This document shows positions 26,146 to 34,123 of a stretch of DNA of 64,000 bases, in pieces. Numbering within the stretch: the first letter of the stretch is position 1; each line of letters starts with the position of its first letter. This DNA is from Bacteroidales bacterium (GTDB taxonomy: Bacteria; Bacteroidota; Bacteroidia; Bacteroidales; Bacteroidaceae): assembly GCA_004557035.1 (NCBI GenBank), contig SFFB01000011.1, positions 1 to 64,000 of the forward strand, given 5' to 3'. A model generated the notes under the pieces. It saw only the letters and a list, made by a program, of their open reading frames with translations. It was not told the DNA's origin and ran no database searches. Both the position numbers and the translations under genes were made by a program.

Positions 26146-26343
26146 GCAAAGATTGTGCAAGGTGAGCGCAACAAGCTTGCTTGAATTGCCGAACCGCAGC
26201 CAATCTTCTGCAAAAATTGTGCAAGGTGAGCGCAACAAGCTTGCTTGAATTGCCGAGCCGCAGCCAATCTTCTGCAAAGATTGTGCAAGGTGAGCGCAAC
26301 AAGCTTGCTTGAATTGCCGAGCCGCAGCCAATCTTCTGCAAAG
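26146..26343. repeat. R2 tandem array, three 64-bp units
   Basis: Three nearly identical units with a 64-bp period, each TTGTGCAAGGTGAGCGC, then a central AAGCTTGCTT, then CCGCAGCCAATCTTCTGCA. Outer ends (AGATTG / CAATCT) are inverted. They lie right upstream of the AraC-type gene, within its likely leader. The distal end reads TATCTTTG on the minus strand (26339-26346), a TAnnTTTG-like box. The repeats are read through by spurious frames on the minus strand. Confidence 0.92.
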
Positions 26344-26345
26344 AT

Positions 26346-26963
26346 AAAAATCTTATAACAACTGATCAGACGGTTTGTTCGCAAAAAAACGGCAATATTG
26401 ATGCTTTCTACACACGCACGCGTACACCCAAAAGTTGCCGGTTTTCCCAATCACACAATCACGCGACCGTAGTCCACTGATTTTCTGTGTTTTGCGGTGA
26501 TTGGAGCGTTAAGTCACGCTCAGTCACACTTTGGTGTAAAAAGCAGGGTAGAGCGTGACATATGTCGCCAATGTTTTTTCAAAATTTAGGAAAAAGTGTG
26601 ATGGCAAGCGACCTGAAGGTGCACAAATCGAGGAAAGCCAGCCCGACAAGCGCTTTGCCGCTCCGCGGCATAAGGACAGAAATTACGGGAATAAGGGCAG
26701 AAATTCCTGTCCCTATTCCCGTACTCACGGCAAGCGGCACATTTTGGCCTCATCATAGCCCCCTCCGTCTCATCCTAAGCGCAATATACGCCGAATGGCG
26801 GAAGGAGAAAAAGACAAATGGGGGATTGGCCGTAGAAAGGGGGATGAATAATTGTTATTTTAGAATTGGCGCGCAAGCCCTAAAAGGTGGGTGCTCAAAA
26901 AAATGACTTCTGGGGCGGCCAAGCAGACCCCAGAAAGGTGGGATGTTGAAAATTTGATTTTTG
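26346..26963. other. Intergenic stretch with an R4-type hairpin and partial R1 ends
   Basis: No supportable gene. A long hairpin ACGGGAATAAGGGCAG / CTGTCCCTATTCCCGT lies at 26685-26722 and belongs to the R4 group. From about 26870 to 26960 there are two degenerate R1 outer-end modules (GCGCAAGCCCTAAAAGGTGGG and GGGGCGGCCAAGCAGACCCC) before the full copy. The rest shows nothing recognisable. Confidence 0.55.
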
Positions 26964-27062
26964 AGCGGCCCTGCAAGCCCTGAAAGGGCGATACATATCA
27001 GCCCGGGTCGTTAGGCCCGGGTGAGAAGTGGGTATCTACTTTCCGGCCTGCAAGGTCGGCAC
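26964..27062 (-). repeat. R1 three-hairpin repeat, copy k (inverted)
   Basis: Inverted copy with G/C-type middle hairpin (CCCGGG...CCCGGG). It pairs with the plus copy at 27111 across a 48-bp linker that lacks the TTATCAATAT motif of the other pairs. Confidence 0.9.
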
Positions 27063-27110
27063 AATGAGCAACGGATAATTTATTGAAACGCGTGTAAATA
27101 TTCCTGCAAT

Positions 27111-27208
27111 GTGCCGACCTTGCAGGCCGGAGATTAGTGGAATATTCCTCAACCCAGGCCTAACGACCTGGGCTATTATGTTACGCCCTTTCAGGGCTTG
27201 CGAGGCCG
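27111..27208 (+). repeat. R1 three-hairpin repeat, copy l
   Basis: Plus copy with A/T-type middle hairpin, about 265 bp upstream of the pyrB promoter. The partner copy k carries the G/C type, so the two arms of one inverted pair can differ yet each keeps its own pairing. Confidence 0.9.
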
Positions 27209-27472
27209 TACAAACAACAATTGACAATCTGATTTGTACACCCTACCTTTCAAAGCGGAAATACTACATAAACGGCCCAATCCATCCCCTCACCCCGACG
27301 ATGCTGTCTGTTCAATTTCTCCCCTTGCCCATCTCGCTCAAGCCCACCCGAAATTGCCCCAATTTTACCTTAAAATGCAACATCATTACTCTTTTTTGCA
27401 ACATAATTACTATTCGCTTCACCCAAAACGACGGCAACTTTGGGCACATGAAACAAATTAAAACCCGTTTTG

Positions 27473-27504
27473 TTTGGTCTCTCGGCGCATTTGCTGTAAT
27501 TTCG
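27473..27504 (+). promoter_or_regulatory. Candidate pyrB promoter
   Basis: TTTG at 27473-27476 and TAATTTCG at 27497-27504, with exactly 20 bp between. This fits the Bacteroidetes pattern with C in place of T in the -7 box. The leader would be about 32 nt. The 335 bp upstream to copy l show no other feature. Confidence 0.6.
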
Positions 27505-27543
27505 TGGTGAAAACACCTACACATCCATAAAAAGCCTTGAGCC

Positions 27544-28488
27544 ATGAAGCACAGCCTCGTCAGCATTGCCAATCTTGACAAAGAAAAAATCAACTACCTG
27601 CTCAGTATGGCCGAAGAGTTTGAACAACATCCCAACCGCAAACTCCTCGACGGACGAGTGGTGGCCACGCTCTTCTTCGAACCGTCCACCCGCACCCGAC
27701 TCTCTTTTGAAACTGCCGCCAACCGCCTCGGCGCACGCGTCATCGGATTTACCGACCCGAAAGTGACGAGTTCGTCGAAAGGCGAAACACTCAAAGACAC
27801 CATCATGATGGTGAGCAACTATGCCGACGTCATCGTGATGCGCCACTTTCTTGAGGGGGCCGCCCTCTATGCCAGCGAGGTGTCGCCCGTACCGGTGGTC
27901 AACGCTGGCGACGGGGCCAACCAGCATCCCTCGCAGACCATGCTCGACCTCTATTCCATCTACAAGACACAAGGAAAACTCGACGGCCTGCACATCACAC
28001 TCGTGGGCGACCTCAAATATGGCCGAACCGTCCACTCGCTCATCATGGCCATGCGCCACTTCAACCCCACCTTCCACTTCATAGCGCCGCGCGAACTGGC
28101 CATGCCCGAAGAATATAAAATCTATTGTCGCGAGCACGGCATCAACTTTGAAGAAAACGAGGAGTTTGACGAAGACGTCATCGCACAGGCCGACATCCTC
28201 TACATGACCCGAGTGCAACGCGAGCGTTTCACCGACCTGATGGAATATGAACGGGTGAAAGACGTCTACATACTCAAACGGCAGATGCTCGCCAAGGCCA
28301 AAGACAACCTGCGTATTCTCCACCCCCTGCCGCGCGTGAACGAAATAGCCTACGACGTAGACGAAGACCCACACGCCTACTATTTCCAGCAGGCACAAAA
28401 CGGACTATATGCCCGCGAAGCCATCATCTGCGACTGCCTCGGCATCACCCTCGACGAAGTCAAGGCCGACAAAACCATACTCGGCTGA
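27544..28488 (+). CDS. pyrB: Aspartate carbamoyltransferase catalytic subunit
   Basis: A 314-residue cytoplasmic enzyme that joins carbamoyl phosphate and aspartate, the committed step of pyrimidine synthesis. Carbamoyl-phosphate-binding STRTR is at residues 48-52. The GDGANQHPSQTMLD and ILHPLPRVNEI segments complete the active site. Length is normal for the family. It is followed after 63 bp by the regulatory chain gene pyrI, so the enzyme should be the allosteric dodecamer type. A well-spaced promoter lies upstream. Confidence 0.97.
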   Translation: MKHSLVSIANLDKEKINYLLSMAEEFEQHPNRKLLDGRVVATLFFEPSTRTRLSFETAANRLGARVIGFTDPKVTSSSKGETLKDTIMMVSNYADVIVMRHFLEGAALYASEVSPVPVVNAGDGANQHPSQTMLDLYSIYKTQGKLDGLHITLVGDLKYGRTVHSLIMAMRHFNPTFHFIAPRELAMPEEYKIYCREHGINFEENEEFDEDVIAQADILYMTRVQRERFTDLMEYERVKDVYILKRQMLAKAKDNLRILHPLPRVNEIAYDVDEDPHAYYFQQAQNGLYAREAIICDCLGITLDEVKADKTILG

Positions 28489-28551
28489 GACAACCCACCG
28501 GCAGCCGACAAGACTTTCATCAACCCAACCAGACCCATACACAAACACAAT

Positions 28552-29064
28552 ATGGACGCCAACAACAAGGCCAACGGCCAAGCCTGCACAGGCAAACAAA
28601 AACGACAAGGCGGCGAACTGCTCGTGGCCGCCATCAAAAACGGCACCGTCATTGACCACATCCCCAGCGTGAAACTCTTCCAGGTGATCAGACTGCTGAA
28701 ACTCGACGACGTGAAAAGCGCCATCATGGTGGGCTATAACCTCAAAAGCCAGAAGATGGGGCACAAAAGCATCATCAAAATCGAAGACAAATTCTTCACC
28801 GACGAAGAACTCAACCTGCTCTCGGTGGTGGCGCCCAACGTGTCGCTCTGCATCATCAAAGACTATGAAGTGGTGGAGAAAAAACGCGTGGCACTGCCCG
28901 CCGACATCAAAGGCATAGTGAAATGCGCCAACCCGAAGTGCATCTCAAACAATGAGCCCATGGCCACACGCTTCCACGCCGTCGACGACATCAACGGCAC
29001 GCTCTGCTGCCACTACTGCGGCAAAGAGCAAAGCCTTGAAAACGTGAAACTCGTGGGACATTGA
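28552..29064 (+). CDS. pyrI: Aspartate carbamoyltransferase regulatory subunit
   Basis: A 170-residue regulatory chain that binds nucleotide effectors and zinc and holds PyrB trimers together. The N-terminal nucleotide-binding part starts near LLVAAIKNGTVIDHI. The C-terminal zinc domain has the four cysteines of CANPKC and CCHYC. About 17 extra residues at the N-terminus (rich in N, K, Q) precede the usual start; no later Met near LLVAAIK offers a shorter start, so the extension may be real. Co-transcribed with pyrB. Confidence 0.95.
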   Translation: MDANNKANGQACTGKQKRQGGELLVAAIKNGTVIDHIPSVKLFQVIRLLKLDDVKSAIMVGYNLKSQKMGHKSIIKIEDKFFTDEELNLLSVVAPNVSLCIIKDYEVVEKKRVALPADIKGIVKCANPKCISNNEPMATRFHAVDDINGTLCCHYCGKEQSLENVKLVGH

Positions 29065-29134
29065 CACCCCGCCTCACCCTCACCGAACGCCACGGCCGGC
29101 ACAAACGAATAATCACAATAAAACAATAAACACA

Positions 29135-30415
29135 ATGGAAAAGGACACCAAAATCTTTGAACTCATCGAAGCCGAACACCAACGCCAACTGCGCGGCATA
29201 GAACTCATCGCTTCTGAAAATTTCGTCAGCGACGAGGTGATGCAGGCCATGGGCTCGTGGCTCACCAACAAATATGCCGAAGGCTACCCCGGCAAACGCT
29301 ACTACGGCGGCTGTGCCGTGGTGGACCAAGTAGAACAACTCGCCATTGACCGCGTGAAGGAACTCTTCGGTGCCGAATATGCCAACGTGCAACCCCACTC
29401 GGGCGCTCAAGCCAATGCTGCCGTATTCCTCGCCGTGCTCAAACCCGGCGACACCTTCATGGGCCTCAACCTCGACCACGGCGGTCACCTCTCGCACGGT
29501 TCGAAGGTGAACACCTCGGGTATCCTCTACAATCCCATCGGTTACAACCTCGACAAAGCTACGGGCCTCGTGGATTATGACGAAATGGAACGCCTCGCCA
29601 TCGCGCACAAGCCCAAACTCATCGTAGGCGGTGGCTCGGCCTACAGCCGCGAATGGGACTACAAGCGCATGCGCGACATCGCTGACAAAGTAGGCGCCCT
29701 CCTGATGATTGACATGGCACACCCCGCCGGACTCATCGCCGCCGGACTGCTTGACAATCCCGTGAAATATGCCCATATCGTGACCTCCACCACACACAAG
29801 ACACTGCGCGGTCCGCGTGGCGGCATCATCCTCTTGGGCAAGGACTTCGACAACCCGTGGGGACTCACCACGCCTAAGGGCGAAGTGAAGAAGATGAGTC
29901 AGCTGATCAACTCGGCCGTATTCCCCGGCACTCAGGGTGGCCCGCTGGAACACGTCATCGCCGCCAAAGCCGTGGCTTTCGGCGAGGCACTCAAACCGGA
30001 ATTCAAGCAATATGCGCTGCAGGTGAAGAAAAACGCCGCCTGTCTGGCCGACGAACTCACCCGCCGCGGTTTCACCATCGTGAGCGGCGGCACCGACAAC
30101 CACTCCATGCTCGTGGACCTGCGCTCGAAATATCCCGAACTGACGGGTAAAGTGGCCGAAAACGCACTCGTGGCCGCCGACATTACCGTCAATAAGAATA
30201 TGGTGCCCTTCGATAGTCGCTCGGCCTTCCAGACCTCAGGCATCCGTCTCGGCACACCGGCCATCACCACACGCGGTGCCAAAGAAGACCTGATGGTGCT
30301 CATTGCTGAACTCATCGAAACGGTGCTCAATGCGCCCACCGACGAGGCCGTCATTGCCAACGTACGCGCCCGCGTCAACGAGGTAATGAAAGACTATCCT
30401 CTCTTTGCTTGGTAA
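29135..30415 (+). CDS. glyA: Serine hydroxymethyltransferase
   Basis: A 426-residue PLP enzyme that interconverts serine and glycine with tetrahydrofolate and supplies one-carbon units. The PLP lysine lies in TSTTHKTLRGPRGG near residue 221. The N-terminal ELIASENFVS and YAEGYPGKRYYGGC segments are typical. Length and start are standard. It is 70 bp after pyrI on the same strand, probably one transcript. A hairpin at 30434-30459 follows. Confidence 0.97.
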   Translation: MEKDTKIFELIEAEHQRQLRGIELIASENFVSDEVMQAMGSWLTNKYAEGYPGKRYYGGCAVVDQVEQLAIDRVKELFGAEYANVQPHSGAQANAAVFLAVLKPGDTFMGLNLDHGGHLSHGSKVNTSGILYNPIGYNLDKATGLVDYDEMERLAIAHKPKLIVGGGSAYSREWDYKRMRDIADKVGALLMIDMAHPAGLIAAGLLDNPVKYAHIVTSTTHKTLRGPRGGIILLGKDFDNPWGLTTPKGEVKKMSQLINSAVFPGTQGGPLEHVIAAKAVAFGEALKPEFKQYALQVKKNAACLADELTRRGFTIVSGGTDNHSMLVDLRSKYPELTGKVAENALVAADITVNKNMVPFDSRSAFQTSGIRLGTPAITTRGAKEDLMVLIAELIETVLNAPTDEAVIANVRARVNEVMKDYPLFAW

Positions 30416-30430
30416 ACTCCTGACCATAAT

Positions 30431-30490
30431 ACAAGCCCGGGGTCTATCAACCCCGGGCTATTGAAATGTAACCCTTTTGAGGATTTCCAC
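30431..30490 (+). terminator. Hairpin after glyA, derived from or resembling an R1 element
   Basis: A perfect 10-bp stem AGCCCGGGGT / ACCCCGGGCT (30434-30459) with a 6-nt loop lies 18 bp after glyA. The following ATTGAAATGTAACCCTTTTGAGG keeps the order of the last part of R1 (TATTATGT, CGCCCTTTCAGGG). It may act as a terminator or attenuator. No T-run follows the stem. Confidence 0.5.
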
Positions 30491-30575
30491 TGCGTGACAC
30501 CGACGCTACCCTCCGATAAGCCCATAAACGGCCGTCAACAAATCTGGCACATTTCCCCCAAAAAACCTCATCACC

Positions 30576-31166
30576 ATGCCCAAATTCACCCCACTGCCCG
30601 CCCCTATGATTGACGACATCAACGAAGCCGTCAAGGTGATGAAAGCCGGCGGCGTCATCATCTACCCCACCGACACCATATGGGGCATCGGCTGCGACGC
30701 CACCAACGCCGAGGCCGTGGCACGTGTCGTCGAAATGAAAGGCCGCGAAGCCTCGCAAGCCCTCATCTGCCTCGTCGACAACGAAGTGAAGATACAGAGC
30801 TATGTAGAGAAGGTGCCCGAAGTGGCTTGGGACCTCATCCAATGCACCGAAGAACCGCTCACGGTCATATACGACGGCGGGCGCTATCTGGCCCCCGGCG
30901 TCACAGCCACGGACGGGTCGGTGGCCATCAGGCTGACACGCGAAGATTTCTCGCGCGAACTCTGTCGCCGCCTCGGACGGCCGGTGGTCTCCACCTCTGC
31001 CAATCTGCACGGTAAGCCGTCGCCCAAACGCTTTGACGACATCGCCGAAGAACTGAAAGCGGCCGCCGACTACGTGTGCCGCTCACGCCGCAAGGAGAAA
31101 AAGACGACCACGGCGTCGCATATAGTCAAACTTGGTGCAAATGCCGAAGTGAAAATCATCAGATAA
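30576..31166 (+). CDS. tsaC: L-threonylcarbamoyladenylate synthase (Sua5/YrdC family)
   Basis: A 196-residue YrdC-domain enzyme that makes threonylcarbamoyl-AMP for the t6A37 modification of tRNAs. Typical segments are GGVIIYPTDTIWGIGCDA, the KGREASQ region, and RPVVSTSANLHGKPSP. The C-terminal KKTTTASHIVKL completes the YrdC fold. The ClC channel gene follows closely. An alternative start is Met11. Family assignment is clear; whether it is the sole TsaC in the genome is not visible. Confidence 0.93.
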   Translation: MPKFTPLPAPMIDDINEAVKVMKAGGVIIYPTDTIWGIGCDATNAEAVARVVEMKGREASQALICLVDNEVKIQSYVEKVPEVAWDLIQCTEEPLTVIYDGGRYLAPGVTATDGSVAIRLTREDFSRELCRRLGRPVVSTSANLHGKPSPKRFDDIAEELKAAADYVCRSRRKEKKTTTASHIVKLGANAEVKIIR

Positions 31167-31192
31167 ACACCCTCACACACAAGACTAAGCCT

Positions 31193-33061
31193 GTGACGAA
31201 TACTACTCAAGATGTTTCTGCCATATTAGACACGGGAACCGGACCTAAGCCGGCTGCCTCCACCACTGAGCAAGAGCCACCACGTGGACATGCTGAGCGG
31301 TTTTTCGCCTATTTGGGCGAACACCTCTCGCCACGTCAATACATTCTGGTGCTCAGTTTCTTGGTGGGCGTAGGCGCAGCATTGGCGGCCCAAATCTTGA
31401 AATGGCTCATCCATCAAATCGAATACCTGCTCACGTCCAACTTCGACGCCACGTCGTCCAACTGGCTCTATCTGGTATTCCCCGTGGTGGGTATTTTCCT
31501 TACGGCCCTGTTCATCAAATACATTGTTCGCGATGATATCGGCCACGGCGTGACCAAAATCCTCTATGCCATCTCGCGCCGCCAAGGCCACATCCGCCGC
31601 CACAATTGTTGGTCGAGCGTCGTGGCCTCTGCCCTGACCATCGGTTTCGGCGGTTCAGTGGGAGCGGAGTCGCCCATCGTGCTCACCGGCTCGGCCATCG
31701 GGTCCGACCTCGGGCGCATGTGCCGACTGGACCATAAGACGCTCATGCTGCTCATAGGTTGCGGCGCCTCGGGAGCCGTGGCCGGTATTTTCAAGGCCCC
31801 CATTGCAGGTCTGGTCTTTACGCTCGAAGTGCTGATGATAGACCTGACGATGGCTTCGCTGCTGCCACTGCTCGTGTCGTGCCTCACGGCCACCTGCATC
31901 ACTTATGCCCTGACCGGCACGTCGGCGATGTTCAGCTTCAACCTGCTTGACCCCTTCACTGTTGAGCGTGTGCCGTCGGCCATTGTCTTAGGCATCTTCT
32001 GCGGTCTCATATCGCTGTGGTTCACTAGAGCCATGAACGCTTTCGAGCAAGTGTTCGGGAGGCTCGGCGGCCTATATTCCAAACTGGCACTCGGCGGCAC
32101 GGTGCTCGCCCTGCTCATCTACTTTTTCCCGCCCCTATACGGCGAAGGCTATGGCGTCATCTCGACCATTCTCAATGCCAACGACGAGGCACAGGTGGCC
32201 GACGTAATGAACAACTCGCTATTCTACGGCCATCCGGAATACCTTCTGCTCTTTCTTGGGCTTATCATTGTGTTCAAGGTGTTTGCCACCACAGCGACCA
32301 ACGGCGGTGGCGGCTGCGGCGGAACTTTTGCCCCGAGCCTTTTCTTAGGTTGCATCGGCGGCTACTTCTTTTCTTCCGTGTGGAATCACTATGGCATCCT
32401 GGGCATTCACGTGCCTCACACCAACTACGCCCTGTTGGGTATGGCCGGCGTGATGAGTGGCGTGTTTCATGCCCCCTTGACCGGTGTGTTTCTCATAGCC
32501 GAACTCACCGGCGGATACGCCCTCTTCATTCCGCTTATGATTGTGTCGGTAGCGGCGTATCTCACCATACACGCTTTTGAGCCTCACAGCATTTATTCGA
32601 TGCGTCTGGCACGCAAGGGCGAACTGCTCACGCACCACAAAGACCGTTCGGTGGTGACGCTCATGACACTTGACGCCGTCGTCGATAAGGAAAGGCCCAA
32701 ACTGCAACCCGACATGTATCTCGGACAAATTGTACAGGCCATTGCAAGCAGCAAGTCGCTCCACTTTGCCGTGACAGACAAAGAAGGCACCCTGTTGGGC
32801 GTCATCAACATCAACAACCTGCGCAAGATTATCTTCCGCAGCGAACTCTACCGAATGTACAAGGCACAAGACCTGATGCAGCAACCGCCGGCGGTCTTAA
32901 GCACCCGCGACAGCATGTCTACGGTGATGGACACATTCCAGGATTGCAGTGCCGGCACGCTGCCTGTGCTGACGCCCGACGGCAAGTTTGTGGGTTTCGT
33001 CTCACGGACGAGGCTCTACGCCCACTATCGTGAAATCATGAAAGACTATTCTGAAGAATAA
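31193..33061 (+). CDS. ClC-family chloride channel/antiporter with C-terminal CBS pair
   Basis: About 622 residues, inner membrane. Ten or more hydrophobic helices carry the ClC signatures: GSVGAESP, with the gating Glu position occupied, and GGGGCGGTFAPSLFLG. The last ~120 residues form two CBS domains (YLGQIVQAIASSKSLHFAV, MSTVMDTFQDCSAGTLPVL) that probably bind nucleotides. The open frame reaches back to 31076 inside tsaC; GTG at 31193 is the best start because no ATG lies between it and the first helix. The Glu suggests proton-coupled exchange rather than a pure channel; this is inferred. Confidence 0.9.
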   Translation: MTNTTQDVSAILDTGTGPKPAASTTEQEPPRGHAERFFAYLGEHLSPRQYILVLSFLVGVGAALAAQILKWLIHQIEYLLTSNFDATSSNWLYLVFPVVGIFLTALFIKYIVRDDIGHGVTKILYAISRRQGHIRRHNCWSSVVASALTIGFGGSVGAESPIVLTGSAIGSDLGRMCRLDHKTLMLLIGCGASGAVAGIFKAPIAGLVFTLEVLMIDLTMASLLPLLVSCLTATCITYALTGTSAMFSFNLLDPFTVERVPSAIVLGIFCGLISLWFTRAMNAFEQVFGRLGGLYSKLALGGTVLALLIYFFPPLYGEGYGVISTILNANDEAQVADVMNNSLFYGHPEYLLLFLGLIIVFKVFATTATNGGGGCGGTFAPSLFLGCIGGYFFSSVWNHYGILGIHVPHTNYALLGMAGVMSGVFHAPLTGVFLIAELTGGYALFIPLMIVSVAAYLTIHAFEPHSIYSMRLARKGELLTHHKDRSVVTLMTLDAVVDKERPKLQPDMYLGQIVQAIASSKSLHFAVTDKEGTLLGVININNLRKIIFRSELYRMYKAQDLMQQPPAVLSTRDSMSTVMDTFQDCSAGTLPVLTPDGKFVGFVSRTRLYAHYREIMKDYSEE

Positions 33062-33094
33062 CACTCCTATAATATATATAAGCACCATAAGCCT

Positions 33095-34069
33095 ATGCCT
33101 CCACATACCAAACACAATCTCCGCATCGTCTATATGGGTACGCCCGACTTTGCCGTGGCACCGCTCAAACGCCTTGTCGAAGGCGGTTATCAAGTCGTGG
33201 CCGTCGTCACGATGCCCGACAAGGCCGTAGGCCGTCATCAGAGCACACTCCAGGCTTCACCCGTCAAGCAATATGCCGTGTCGCAAGGTCTCCCCGTGCT
33301 TCAGCCGGAAAAGTTGCGCGACGAACAGTTTCTCCAAGCCTTGGCCGCTTTCAACGCCGACCTGCAAATCGTCGTGGCCTTCCGCATGCTGCCCGAAGTG
33401 GTTTGGGCCATGCCACGCTTGGGCACCTTCAACCTCCACGCCTCTCTGTTGCCGCAATACCGCGGTGCAGCTCCCATCAACTGGGCCATCATCAACGGCG
33501 AAAAACAAACCGGCGTGACCACCTTCTTCTTGGACAAAGAAATCGACACCGGCAAAATCATCGACAGCCGCCGCATTGAGATTGAAGAGACCGACACCGC
33601 CGGCACGCTCCATGACCGCATGATGGGCGTGGGTGCCGACTTGGTTTGCGAGACCGTAGACCAAATCCTCGCCGGAACGGTGAAGCCCGTGGCACAAGAC
33701 ACCCTGCACGACGGCGACCTCAAACCGGCGCCCAAAATCTTCAAGGAGACATGCCGCATTGACTGGCAGCAACCGCTGGAAAAGGTCTACGACTTTGTGC
33801 GCGGCCTCTCGCCCTACCCTGCCGCTTGGACCGAGCTTCACCACGCCAAGGGCGTCACCGTCATCAAGATTTACGACACCCATAAAGACTTCTGCACGCC
33901 CACCGAACCCGTCGGCTCGCTCGTGACGGAGGGCCGCAAAGTCATCAAAGTAGCCTTGACAGACGGCTATCTCCATCTCGACACCCTGCAAATAGCCGGA
34001 AAAAAGCGTATGACAGCCGCAGATTTTCTTTGCGGTTTCCACGCCGACGGCACTGAGCATCTCGTCTGA
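33095..34069 (+). CDS. fmt: Methionyl-tRNA formyltransferase
   Basis: A 324-residue enzyme that formylates initiator Met-tRNA using 10-formyl-THF. N-terminal MGTPDFAV, the SLLPQYRGAAPINWAI core with the catalytic Asn-His segment just before it (FNLHAS), and ETDTAGTLHDRM are all present. The C-terminal OB domain covers the last ~100 residues. It follows the ClC gene by 33 bp. Usual size and start. Confidence 0.96.
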   Translation: MPPHTKHNLRIVYMGTPDFAVAPLKRLVEGGYQVVAVVTMPDKAVGRHQSTLQASPVKQYAVSQGLPVLQPEKLRDEQFLQALAAFNADLQIVVAFRMLPEVVWAMPRLGTFNLHASLLPQYRGAAPINWAIINGEKQTGVTTFFLDKEIDTGKIIDSRRIEIEETDTAGTLHDRMMGVGADLVCETVDQILAGTVKPVAQDTLHDGDLKPAPKIFKETCRIDWQQPLEKVYDFVRGLSPYPAAWTELHHAKGVTVIKIYDTHKDFCTPTEPVGSLVTEGRKVIKVALTDGYLHLDTLQIAGKKRMTAADFLCGFHADGTEHLV

Positions 34070-34123
34070 TTTCACCGCTGTCTGACCTCTCCCATTAGCC
34101 TCCACCTCCCATCCACAACAGTT

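Noticed and set aside
26051..26450. N-terminal extension of the AraC-type gene and related frames with repeated KIGCGSAIQASLLRSPCTIF
   Set aside because: This peptide is the translation of the R2 array. The regulator starts at 26111.
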